Notes under the pieces: generated by a model | Databases searched by the model: none | Seen by the model: the letters and a program-made list of their open reading frames with translations, nothing else | What the model was told of the DNA's origin: nothing | Position numbers and translations under genes: made by a program | Part shown: in pieces, positions 1 to 5,039 of the stretch | Layout: each line of letters opens with the position of its first letter | How positions within the stretch are numbered: position 1 is the first letter of the stretch | Source of the DNA: Leptotrichia sp. oral taxon 215 | GTDB lineage: Bacteria > Fusobacteriota > Fusobacteriia > Fusobacteriales > Leptotrichiaceae | Assembly: GCA_905371725.1 (NCBI GenBank) | Contig: CAJPML010000100.1 | Span: 1-5,039, forward strand | Direction of reading: 5' to 3' | Length of the DNA stretch: 5,039 bases

Positions 1-94
1 ATTATGGATAAATTAACGGTATATTTAGATATATTAATATAAGCCATTTATATGTCAAAATAATTTTACCTTAAAAAAGCAAAATAGTCAAGGC
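1..94. other. Left-edge AT-rich stretch, no supported gene
   Basis: No gene can be supported here. On the + strand one frame is open from the window edge to a TAA at 40-42 (13 codons), which could be the tail of an upstream gene. On the - strand an ATG at 47-45 opens a frame that runs off the left edge, but it has no ribosome binding site. Neither is long enough to judge. A 12-bp AT palindrome (TATATTAATATA, 30-41) is present but is unremarkable in DNA this AT-rich. Confidence 0.4.
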
Positions 95-112
95 AAAAAA
101 CGGTTGTTTTTT
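95..112. terminator. Possible weak bidirectional hairpin upstream of polA
   Basis: AAAAAAC (95-101), the loop GGTT and GTTTTTT (106-112) form a perfect 7-bp stem, but six of the seven pairs are A-T. The T-run could act as a U-tract for a transcript arriving from the left, and the A-run as one in the opposite direction, so this may mark the end of an upstream gene. The stem is weak. The same A/T runs could instead be a curved or UP-like element ahead of the polA promoter. Confidence 0.22.
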
Positions 113-153
113 AAAAAATAAATAAAATTATATATCAAGTATTTTAGCAAATA

Positions 154-162
154 TGTTATAAT
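154..162 (+). promoter_or_regulatory. Extended -10 promoter of polA
   Basis: TGT directly followed by a perfect TATAAT (157-162) gives an extended -10 element of the sigma-70/SigA class. The -35 region expected around 134-139 (TCAAGT) matches poorly, which is common when an extended -10 is present. A/T-rich runs at 107-130 could add an UP-like contribution. Transcription would start near 169, leaving a 5' leader of about 39 nt before the polA ATG at 208. Confidence 0.65.
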
Positions 163-207
163 AATAGAAATGTAATTATTAATATTGTGAAAAATGAAAG
201 GATACAT

Positions 208-2934
208 ATGAAAAAAGCAGTTATTCTGGATACAAGTGCAATTATGTATAGAACTCATTTTGCTCTAATGGGAATGAGAAATTCAAAAGGCTTGGCAACA
301 GGAGCAACTTATGGTTTTGTAAATACTCTGGAAGGGGTATTAAAGGAATTTTCTCCTGATTACCTTGTTGCCTGTCTCGATATAAAAAGAAGCGAGTTAA
401 AAAGATCTGAAGAATTGGAAACGTATAAGGCACATAGGGAAAGTATGCCTGATGATCTTGTAGCACAGCAGGAATACATAATGTCTGTACTTGAAGGATA
501 TAAAATACCAAAATATAAAATAGATGGCTATGAGGCAGATGATGTTATGGCGACACTTGCTACAAAATTTTCTGAAGATACAGATGAGGAAATAGAAGTT
601 TACATTGTAACAGGAGATAAAGATCTGGCTCAGCTTGTCAACGGAAAAATAAATATTGCCCTGCTAGGAAAAGGAGATAAGAAAAGTTCATTATTTAAAT
701 ATATAAGAACAGATGAGGATGTTATAGAATATCTTGGAGTTACCCCTGATAAAATTCCTGATCTGTTTGGTTTGATGGGAGATTCTTCGGACGGGATTCC
801 GGGAGTTTCAGGAATAGGTCCGAAAACAGGAGTTGAATTAATAAATAAATATGGAAATCTTGAAGGACTTTATGAACATATTGATGAAATAAAGGGAAAA
901 AGAAAGGAAAAACTTATTGAGGATAAGGAAAATGCCTTTTTAAGCAGAAAGCTTGCAACTGTATATAAAGACATAGAAATAGAATATGATAAGAATAAAT
1001 TAAAACTCGAAAATAAAGATTTGAATAAGTTACTTGAAATATATAAAACAATGGAATTTAAAAAGTTTGCTGCAGCTATTGAAAATCAGCTTAAAAAATC
1101 TGTTGCTGATTCAAAAAATGGAGAAAAAAGCAATACTGAAGAAAATTCATTGTTTGGAGGAGTTGCCAATCATCCACACAGAAATAGTGAAAGTGCAAAT
1201 TCAGAAGAAATTTTGAAGGAAAATCTGACTGAAATTACGGGAGAAGTAATAGAATGGAATGAGGCGGCAAAAGTTCTATCAGAAATGGATAATGAAATAG
1301 CATTATTCGGAAATGAATTTGGACTTGCAGTATGTGACAGCATTAAAAATATAGTTTTATTAAATGATGAAAAAGCTACTGGTGATACTGTTGAGGAAAT
1401 ATACAGAATATTAAGTCTAAAAAGAATAACAGCCTATAATGTAAAAGAATACATAAAAACAGGAATTAACTGTGAAAAATATTTTGATGTCATGTTGGCG
1501 TGGTATGTTCTTGGAACTGAAAGCTCACAGGATCTTGAAAATATAATTTTTTCTGAATTGGGAGTAAATCTTGAAAAATTTGAGGAACAGTTTAAGAAAA
1601 GAAAAATAGTTGAAGTTGATAATAAAGAAAAAGCTGAATTTTTATGGAAAAGAGCCTTTTATATAAAGGGACTGGAAGTAATACTGGAAGACAGATTAAG
1701 AACAGAAGATTTACACGATATTTTTGAAAATCTGGAAAATAAGCTTGTACCTGTTCTGGCAAGTATGGAAAATTTTGGAATAAAAATTGATAAAAAATAT
1801 TTTGAAAATTATAAGAAAGAATTGCAGGAAAACATCGAAAAACTAGAAAAGGAAATATATTCCCTTTCGGGAGAAACCTTTAATATAGGTTCACCAAAAC
1901 AGTTGGGAGAAATATTATTTGAAAAAATGGGGATAGAGCCGGTCAAAAAAACTAAGACAGGATATTCTACTGATGTGGAGGTTTTGGAAGTTTTAGCATT
2001 AAGAGGGATAGAAATAGCTGAAAAACTGTTAGAATACAGAGGATTTACTAAGCTTCTTTCAACTTATGTGGAACCGTTGCCTAAACTTGCAGATGAAGAT
2101 GACAGAATTCATACTACATTTAATCAAAATGGAACATCAACAGGAAGGCTGTCTTCTGCCAATCCTAACATTCAGAACATTCCTGTAAGAACGGATGAAG
2201 GAATTAAAATAAGAAAAGGCTTTATTTCCCAAGATGGATGGAGTCTGGTTTCATTTGACTATTCCCAGATTGAACTGAGAGTTTTGGCTGAGCTGTCAAA
2301 GGATGAAAATCTTCTTCTTGCGTATAAAAAAGACAAGGATTTGCATGATCTGACAGCAAGAAAAATATTTTTTAAGACAGATGAAGAGCAGGTAACAAGG
2401 GAGCAAAGAAGTATAGCAAAGGTGATAAATTTTAGTATTTTATATGGGAAAACTCCTTTCGGGCTTTCAAAGGAGCTGAAAATACCAGTGGCTGATGCTT
2501 CCCAATATATAAAAACCTACTTTGAACAGTATCCGAAAGTAAAGAAATTTCTTGAAAATGTTTTAGAAAATGCAAGACAGAATGGCTTTGTAGAAACGCT
2601 TTATGGAACGAGAAGATATATTAACAACATAAATTCGAGCAATAAAAATCTTCAGGCACAGGCAAACAGAATGGCAGTAAATACTGTTGTTCAGGGAACT
2701 GCTGCAAATATTATAAAAAAAGTGATGATAAAGCTTTATGATGAATTTAAGAATAATGATGATATAAAAATGCTGCTTCAGGTTCATGATGAACTTATAT
2801 TTGAGGTTAAAGATGAAGTTTCGGAAAAATATATGGAAAAAATAAAGGAAATTATGGAAGGAACAATAAAGTTTGAAGATATAAGACTGAGAGCGAATGG
2901 AAGTGTGGCAAAGAATTGGGGGCTATTGAAATAA
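208..2934 (+). CDS. polA: DNA polymerase I (5'-nuclease and polymerase; 3'-5' exonuclease domain degenerate)
   Basis: This 908-residue enzyme fills gaps and removes RNA primers at Okazaki fragments and in excision repair. The 5'-nuclease domain spans about residues 1-290. Its metal-binding acidic residues are visible: D8, E109/D111/D112 (YEADD), D137/D139 (TGDKD) and D192/D195 (GDSSDG), followed by a helix-hairpin-helix (GVSGIGPKTG). A charged linker (about 300-345) precedes an exonuclease-like domain (about 350-520) that lacks key DEDD residues: G368 and Y415 sit where E. coli has D355 and D424. The polymerase domain (about 525-908) is intact: GRLSSANPNIQNIP, motif A FDYSQIE (D684, E689), motif B with R734, K738, F742 and Y746, and motif C VHDE (H860, D861). 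F742 corresponds to E. coli F762. The length is close to the 928 residues of E. coli PolA. ATG 208 was chosen over an in-frame GTG at 187 because GAAAGGA (196-202) lies 5 nt before it and MKKAVILD matches the usual family start. Confidence 0.97.
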   Translation: MKKAVILDTSAIMYRTHFALMGMRNSKGLATGATYGFVNTLEGVLKEFSPDYLVACLDIKRSELKRSEELETYKAHRESMPDDLVAQQEYIMSVLEGYKIPKYKIDGYEADDVMATLATKFSEDTDEEIEVYIVTGDKDLAQLVNGKINIALLGKGDKKSSLFKYIRTDEDVIEYLGVTPDKIPDLFGLMGDSSDGIPGVSGIGPKTGVELINKYGNLEGLYEHIDEIKGKRKEKLIEDKENAFLSRKLATVYKDIEIEYDKNKLKLENKDLNKLLEIYKTMEFKKFAAAIENQLKKSVADSKNGEKSNTEENSLFGGVANHPHRNSESANSEEILKENLTEITGEVIEWNEAAKVLSEMDNEIALFGNEFGLAVCDSIKNIVLLNDEKATGDTVEEIYRILSLKRITAYNVKEYIKTGINCEKYFDVMLAWYVLGTESSQDLENIIFSELGVNLEKFEEQFKKRKIVEVDNKEKAEFLWKRAFYIKGLEVILEDRLRTEDLHDIFENLENKLVPVLASMENFGIKIDKKYFENYKKELQENIEKLEKEIYSLSGETFNIGSPKQLGEILFEKMGIEPVKKTKTGYSTDVEVLEVLALRGIEIAEKLLEYRGFTKLLSTYVEPLPKLADEDDRIHTTFNQNGTSTGRLSSANPNIQNIPVRTDEGIKIRKGFISQDGWSLVSFDYSQIELRVLAELSKDENLLLAYKKDKDLHDLTARKIFFKTDEEQVTREQRSIAKVINFSILYGKTPFGLSKELKIPVADASQYIKTYFEQYPKVKKFLENVLENARQNGFVETLYGTRRYINNINSSNKNLQAQANRMAVNTVVQGTAANIIKKVMIKLYDEFKNNDDIKMLLQVHDELIFEVKDEVSEKYMEKIKEIMEGTIKFEDIRLRANGSVAKNWGLLK

Positions 2935-2939
2935 ACCTT

Positions 2940-2963
2940 ATGAGGGCTCATTGCCGCCCTCAT
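2940..2963 (+). terminator. Stem-loop at the 3' end of polA
   Basis: ATGAGGGC (2940-2947) and GCCCTCAT (2956-2963) are perfect reverse complements enclosing an 8-nt loop, and one more T-G wobble pair (2939/2964) is possible. The stem is GC-rich and stable and lies just after the polA stop, where it could terminate transcription or protect the mRNA 3' end. No T-run follows, so it is not a textbook intrinsic terminator. It may simply be the first arm of the GC-rich island. Confidence 0.4.
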
Positions 2964-3015
2964 GCTCCCGCTACCCGCGGTCTTCGCGACTAAAGTCGAC
3001 TACGACAATGCGGGA
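2940..3015. repeat. GC-rich structured intergenic island (repeat-like element)
   Basis: This block begins 5 nt after the polA stop. By direct count 46 of 74 bases in 2941-3014 are G or C (62%), against roughly 30% around it. It contains an 8-bp stem-loop (2940-2963). A second part could be closed by TCCCGC (2966-2971) pairing with GCGGGA (3010-3015). Inside it lie CCCGC twice (2967-2971, 2974-2978), so either copy can pair with GCGGG. It also holds the palindromes CCGCGG (2975-2980) and GTCGAC (2995-3000), a CGAC-TAAA-GTCG hairpin (2987-2998) and a direct repeat CGACTA (2987, 2997) followed by another CGAC (3003). No ORF of useful length is present. The composition and nested inverted repeats suggest a REP- or MITE-like dispersed element. 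Only one copy lies in this window, so its repeat status is inference. Confidence 0.55.
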
Positions 3016-3097
3016 AAATATTAAAAATTTTAAATGTTGAGGAGTAAAACAATTTTAAGAGAAAAGTATAAATAAAAGTTATAAAGTTAATTTAGAT

Positions 3098-3103
3098 AAG
3101 GAG
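3098..3103 (+). promoter_or_regulatory. Ribosome binding site of azlC, long spacing
   Basis: AAGGAG matches the Shine-Dalgarno consensus but is separated from ATG 3118 by 14 nt, longer than the usual 5-10 nt. An in-frame TAG at 3112-3114 excludes any start further upstream. The next in-frame ATG (3169) would remove N-terminal residues that fit the AzlC family, so 3118 is kept despite the spacing. Confidence 0.6.
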
Positions 3104-3117
3104 TTATAAAGTAGAAA

Positions 3118-3852
3118 ATGGCACATAACGGGAAGTTAGAAAATTATTTAAAGGGGTTAAGGGACGGAATGGGTATAGGTATTGCTTATACTCCTTTTGG
3201 GATAACAATAGGACTTATTTCAAAAAATTTTGGAATGAAGCTGTTTACAGCTATAGTAATGTCATTTGGACTCTATGCTGGAAGTGCACAGACAGCTTTT
3301 TTAAAAATGGTGTATGAACTGAAATCCACACCTGTTGAAATAATAGTTTCAATTTTTGTAATAAATTTAAGATATACGTTGCTGAATATAATAATGTTCA
3401 GGCAAATTTCAAATAAGACTACTCTATTTGAAAAAATATTGATGGGAATAGGACTTACTGATGAAGCTGTTGCATATCTCACAATAAGAAAGGCTACAAA
3501 TGCATGGTATGTAATAGGAGTCAATACAATGCCTTACGTTCTTTTTGGTGTAGGAACAATTGCAGGTTCGCTTTTTGGTAATCTGATTCCGGAAGTTTTT
3601 GCGGCAAGTCTGAATTTTATGCTATATGCTACATTTTTAAGCCTTCTTGTAAGTTCATTAACAAACAGTCTTAAATATGCAGAAGTAATTATTACGGCTA
3701 TAGGATTAAAGCTTCTTTTCATGTTTGCCCCTGTACTGAAGGATATAAGCAAGGGATGGACTTTAATAATAATTATGATTACAGCAAGTTCGATATATGC
3801 GTTAAGACATTATAAGGAAGAAAGTGAAAAGGAGACAGTAGAAAATGAGTGA
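3118..3852 (+). CDS. azlC: AzlC family branched-chain amino acid exporter, large subunit
   Basis: This 244-residue inner-membrane protein belongs to the AzlC family. With AzlD it forms a two-component exporter of branched-chain amino acids: AzlCD gives azaleucine resistance in Bacillus subtilis, and the related BrnFE of Corynebacterium exports Ile, Leu, Val and Met. Visible family features are the N-terminal G-rich segment with TPFG (25-28), the hallmark YAGSAQ (53-58), NLRYTLLN (83-90; many members have NLRH here) and TDEAVA (114-119). Hydrophobic segments fall near 20-36, 42-62, 72-94, 131-154, 158-180, 188-205 and 213-228, and the tail is charged (KEESEKETVENE). The gene overlaps azlD by 8 nt, which indicates translational coupling and a 1:1 complex. 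Export of BCAA or related analogues is inferred from the family; the exact substrate is not visible. Length is normal and no frame damage is seen. Confidence 0.93.
   Translation: MAHNGKLENYLKGLRDGMGIGIAYTPFGITIGLISKNFGMKLFTAIVMSFGLYAGSAQTAFLKMVYELKSTPVEIIVSIFVINLRYTLLNIIMFRQISNKTTLFEKILMGIGLTDEAVAYLTIRKATNAWYVIGVNTMPYVLFGVGTIAGSLFGNLIPEVFAASLNFMLYATFLSLLVSSLTNSLKYAEVIITAIGLKLLFMFAPVLKDISKGWTLIIIMITASSIYALRHYKEESEKETVENE
3829..3834 (+). promoter_or_regulatory. Ribosome binding site of azlD inside azlC
   Basis: AAGGAG lies within the last codons of azlC, 10 nt before the azlD ATG. It supports ATG 3845 as the azlD start and shows that azlD has its own ribosome binding site in addition to coupling through the overlap. 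Confidence 0.75.
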
Positions 3853-4177
3853 AATTTTATTAGTTCAATTACTTATAATAACAGCGTTAATAACTTTGTC
3901 ATTTAAATTATTGCCGTTGTTTGTAAAATTACCTGAAAATAATCCGTTTATAAATAAATTTTTTGAGGCATTGCCTTATACTGTTCTAATACTGTTAATT
4001 TTTCCTGATATATTTACTTCAACAGGAACAGGAGCATTTGGGCTGATTAAGGTTTTTGCAGGAATAGGTGTAATTGTATATTTTTCATTGAAAAAAATGG
4101 GTCTGGGGGGAGTAATACTCGTATCTATGGTTACAATTCTTGCGTTTGACATTGTAAAGCTGCTGTTTAGAATGTAA
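3845..4177 (+). CDS. azlD: AzlD family branched-chain amino acid exporter, small subunit
   Basis: This 110-residue, highly hydrophobic protein is the small partner of AzlC. Four membrane segments are visible near residues 4-24, 40-57, 66-82 and 87-106. The pattern LLPLFVKLPENNPFINKFFEALPYTVL (about 22-48) is typical of AzlD, including the conserved LP turn after the first segment and the ALPY..L motif opening the second. The more usual TFLPR-like segment is replaced by SFKLLP. Length fits the family (about 100-110 residues). It starts 8 nt inside the end of azlC and ends with TAA, 41 bp before the next reading frame. Its role in export rests on the AzlC neighbour and the family pattern; the small subunits diverge quickly, so the individual motifs are weaker evidence than the pairing. 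Confidence 0.9.
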   Translation: MSEILLVQLLIITALITLSFKLLPLFVKLPENNPFINKFFEALPYTVLILLIFPDIFTSTGTGAFGLIKVFAGIGVIVYFSLKKMGLGGVILVSMVTILAFDIVKLLFRM

Positions 4178-4207
4178 CAGAATAGATACGATAATTTTCA
4201 AGTTATG

Positions 4208-4214
4208 AAAGGAG
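4208..4214 (+). promoter_or_regulatory. Ribosome binding site of the membrane-protein gene
   Basis: AAAGGAG sits 4 nt before ATG 4219, a strong match with slightly short spacing. It fixes the start of the partial gene, and no competing in-frame start with a comparable site is seen. Confidence 0.75.
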
Positions 4215-4218
4215 AAAA

Positions 4219-5039
4219 ATGGAAAATAATGATAATAATGTGATACATAAGGAAACAGTAAAATTTTCAATTTTATATTTACTGTTTCAGTTTGTATTTC
4301 CATTTTTTTTAGCAGGAATTCTTCTAATTGTACTTGTTCCTCTGAATGATAATGTTATAAACTCTTATTATTCATGGATAAAAGTTGAAGAAGAATTTGC
4401 ATTTTTAACAGTGGCGTATTTTTTTGAAATAATCATTTTTACAATAATGAATTTTGTATTTGGCTATAAAATAAAACGTATATTAAAAAATATAAGTGAA
4501 AAAAGAATAATATTTATTTCTGTAATGTTAAGCAGTTTAGTTACTATCTGTAATTATTATTCAAAAAATCTGTTATTATTTATATGGAAACTTCTCTTAT
4601 TTGATAATATTGTTTTAATATCGGCTTTTATGATTTTTCAGCTAATAATATTTATTGTTGGAATTTTAATGTGGAAAAAGAATATAAAAATGAAAAAATC
4701 TTATATTGGAATGCTAGTTGGTGTAATGATTGCATTTTTCATCATTTTATCATTCCTTATAAGAAAACATAATATAGAAACAATTAACAGCACAAATAAG
4801 AAAATTATCAGTGCATATAATAATAAAAAGACATTGGATGAATTTTGTGGAAACGATAATAAATATAAGCTTCTTCTTGTTACACGAAGAGAAATTCTCC
4901 ATATAAAGCTCACTAAGGATAAAAAGGAAAATGTATGGAGAGGAACTTATAGACTGGAATTTTATGGAAACGGAACTGATAAGAAAGATGAAACAGCAAA
5001 CATTATTTATAAAAATGGGATATTCTATGATGAAAAGAC
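4219..5039 (+). CDS. Unrecognised multi-pass membrane protein, 3' end missing
   Basis: The frame is open without a stop for 273 codons from ATG 4219 to the right edge, so the C-terminus is outside the window. I do not recognise the family. After a polar N-terminus (MENNDNNVIHKET), hydrophobic segments lie near residues 17-41, 60-82, 96-114, 129-151 and 160-181. Lys/Arg-rich loops at 83-96 (KIKRILKN, EKR) and 152-159 (WKKNIKMKK) suggest those loops are cytoplasmic. This gives an N-in, C-out topology and places the soluble region from about 182 outside the membrane. That region is charged and beta-like (for example LLLVTRREILHIKL and WRGTYRLEFYGNG) and contains one Cys in DEFCGN. The A/T-rich codon use matches the neighbours. 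The 41-bp gap to azlD and the absence of a terminator make co-transcription with azlCD possible, but a functional link is not shown. An 11-bp inverted repeat lies at codons 12-24. Confidence 0.85.
   Translation, partial: MENNDNNVIHKETVKFSILYLLFQFVFPFFLAGILLIVLVPLNDNVINSYYSWIKVEEEFAFLTVAYFFEIIIFTIMNFVFGYKIKRILKNISEKRIIFISVMLSSLVTICNYYSKNLLLFIWKLLLFDNIVLISAFMIFQLIIFIVGILMWKKNIKMKKSYIGMLVGVMIAFFIILSFLIRKHNIETINSTNKKIISAYNNKKTLDEFCGNDNKYKLLLVTRREILHIKLTKDKKENVWRGTYRLEFYGNGTDKKDETANIIYKNGIFYDEK
4252..4288. repeat. Perfect 11-bp inverted repeat in the first codons of the membrane-protein gene
   Basis: GAAACAGTAAA (4252-4262) and TTTACTGTTTC (4278-4288) are exact reverse complements separated by 15 nt. 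They begin 33 nt after the start ATG and cover codons 12-24. The transcript could fold into a hairpin here, or the DNA could be a binding site for a dimeric protein. No T-run follows directly; the nearest, eight Ts, starts about 14 nt downstream. This is therefore not a standard terminator. The match is seen directly, but its function is unknown. Confidence 0.5.

Noticed and set aside
187..207. Seven-codon N-terminal extension of PolA from GTG 187
   Set aside because: No ribosome binding site precedes the GTG, GAAAGGA lies inside this stretch at the right distance from ATG 208, and PolA proteins normally begin close to the KKAVILD segment.
242..511. Antisense reading frame opposite polA
   Set aside because: It is the shadow of a well-supported gene, has no ribosome binding site and shows no recognisable protein features. 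The same holds for the - strand frames opposite azlC, azlD and the membrane-protein gene and for the + frame at 1034-1216.
3034..3075. Thirteen-codon ORF (ATG 3034 to TAA 3073-3075) in the azlC leader, a possible leader peptide
   Set aside because: It has no ribosome binding site and no run of Leu, Ile or Val codons that would suggest BCAA attenuation; the length is expected by chance.
3067..3085. TATAAA motifs at 3067-3072 and 3080-3085 as azlC promoter -10 boxes
   Set aside because: No -35 match lies at 16-18 bp from either, and such hexamers are frequent in DNA this AT-rich. A TTGAGG at 3037 is 24 bp from the first, which is too far.
4163..4180. CTGTT/AACAG pairing around the azlD stop as a terminator
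   Set aside because: It has only five pairs with an 8-nt loop and no T-run after it, so it is too weak to call a terminator.
4221..4240. AATAATGATAATAATG short tandem-like repeat at the start of the membrane-protein gene
   Set aside because: It encodes an Asn/Asp-rich N-terminus with AT-rich codons, and no longer repeat array is present.

Overview
The window looks like ordinary chromosomal core DNA from a very AT-rich, low-GC bacterium. By eye it is about 30% GC, with A/T-ending codons and strong AAGGAG-type ribosome binding sites. The style of the proteins (a PolA with an NFSILYG motif B, a compact AzlC/AzlD pair, a Lys/Ile/Asn-rich membrane protein) suggests Fusobacteriota, possibly a Leptotrichia-like genus. 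That assignment is inference from composition and protein style, not from a search. All supported genes lie on the + strand.

Layout: positions 1-156 hold no convincing gene, only AT-rich DNA with a weak A-run/T-run hairpin. An extended -10 promoter (TGTTATAAT, 154-162) leads into polA (208-2934), a full-length DNA polymerase I. Its 5'-nuclease and polymerase active sites are intact, but the central 3'-5' exonuclease-like domain has lost key residues, so it is probably non-proofreading. Directly after the polA stop lies a sharply different GC-rich island of about 75 bp (2940-3015, about 62% GC). It consists of an 8-bp perfect stem-loop and a second, longer foldable part with short direct repeats and palindromes. 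It looks like a structured intergenic repeat element and is the most unusual sequence in the window.

After about 100 bp of AT-rich leader come azlC (3118-3852) and azlD (3845-4177). They overlap by 8 nt and encode the two subunits of a branched-chain amino acid exporter. After 41 bp a third reading frame begins at 4219 and runs off the right edge. It encodes an unrecognised protein with about five membrane segments and a soluble C-terminal region. It has its own ribosome binding site, no terminator is evident before it, and a perfect 11-bp inverted repeat lies inside its first 25 codons. It may be co-transcribed with azlCD.

I found no CRISPR array, RNA gene, transposase or phage gene. No clearly new multi-gene system is visible. 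The items worth a second look are the GC-rich island, the inverted repeat at the start of the membrane gene, the degenerate exonuclease domain with a possible clamp-binding motif beside it, and the uncharacterised membrane protein itself.
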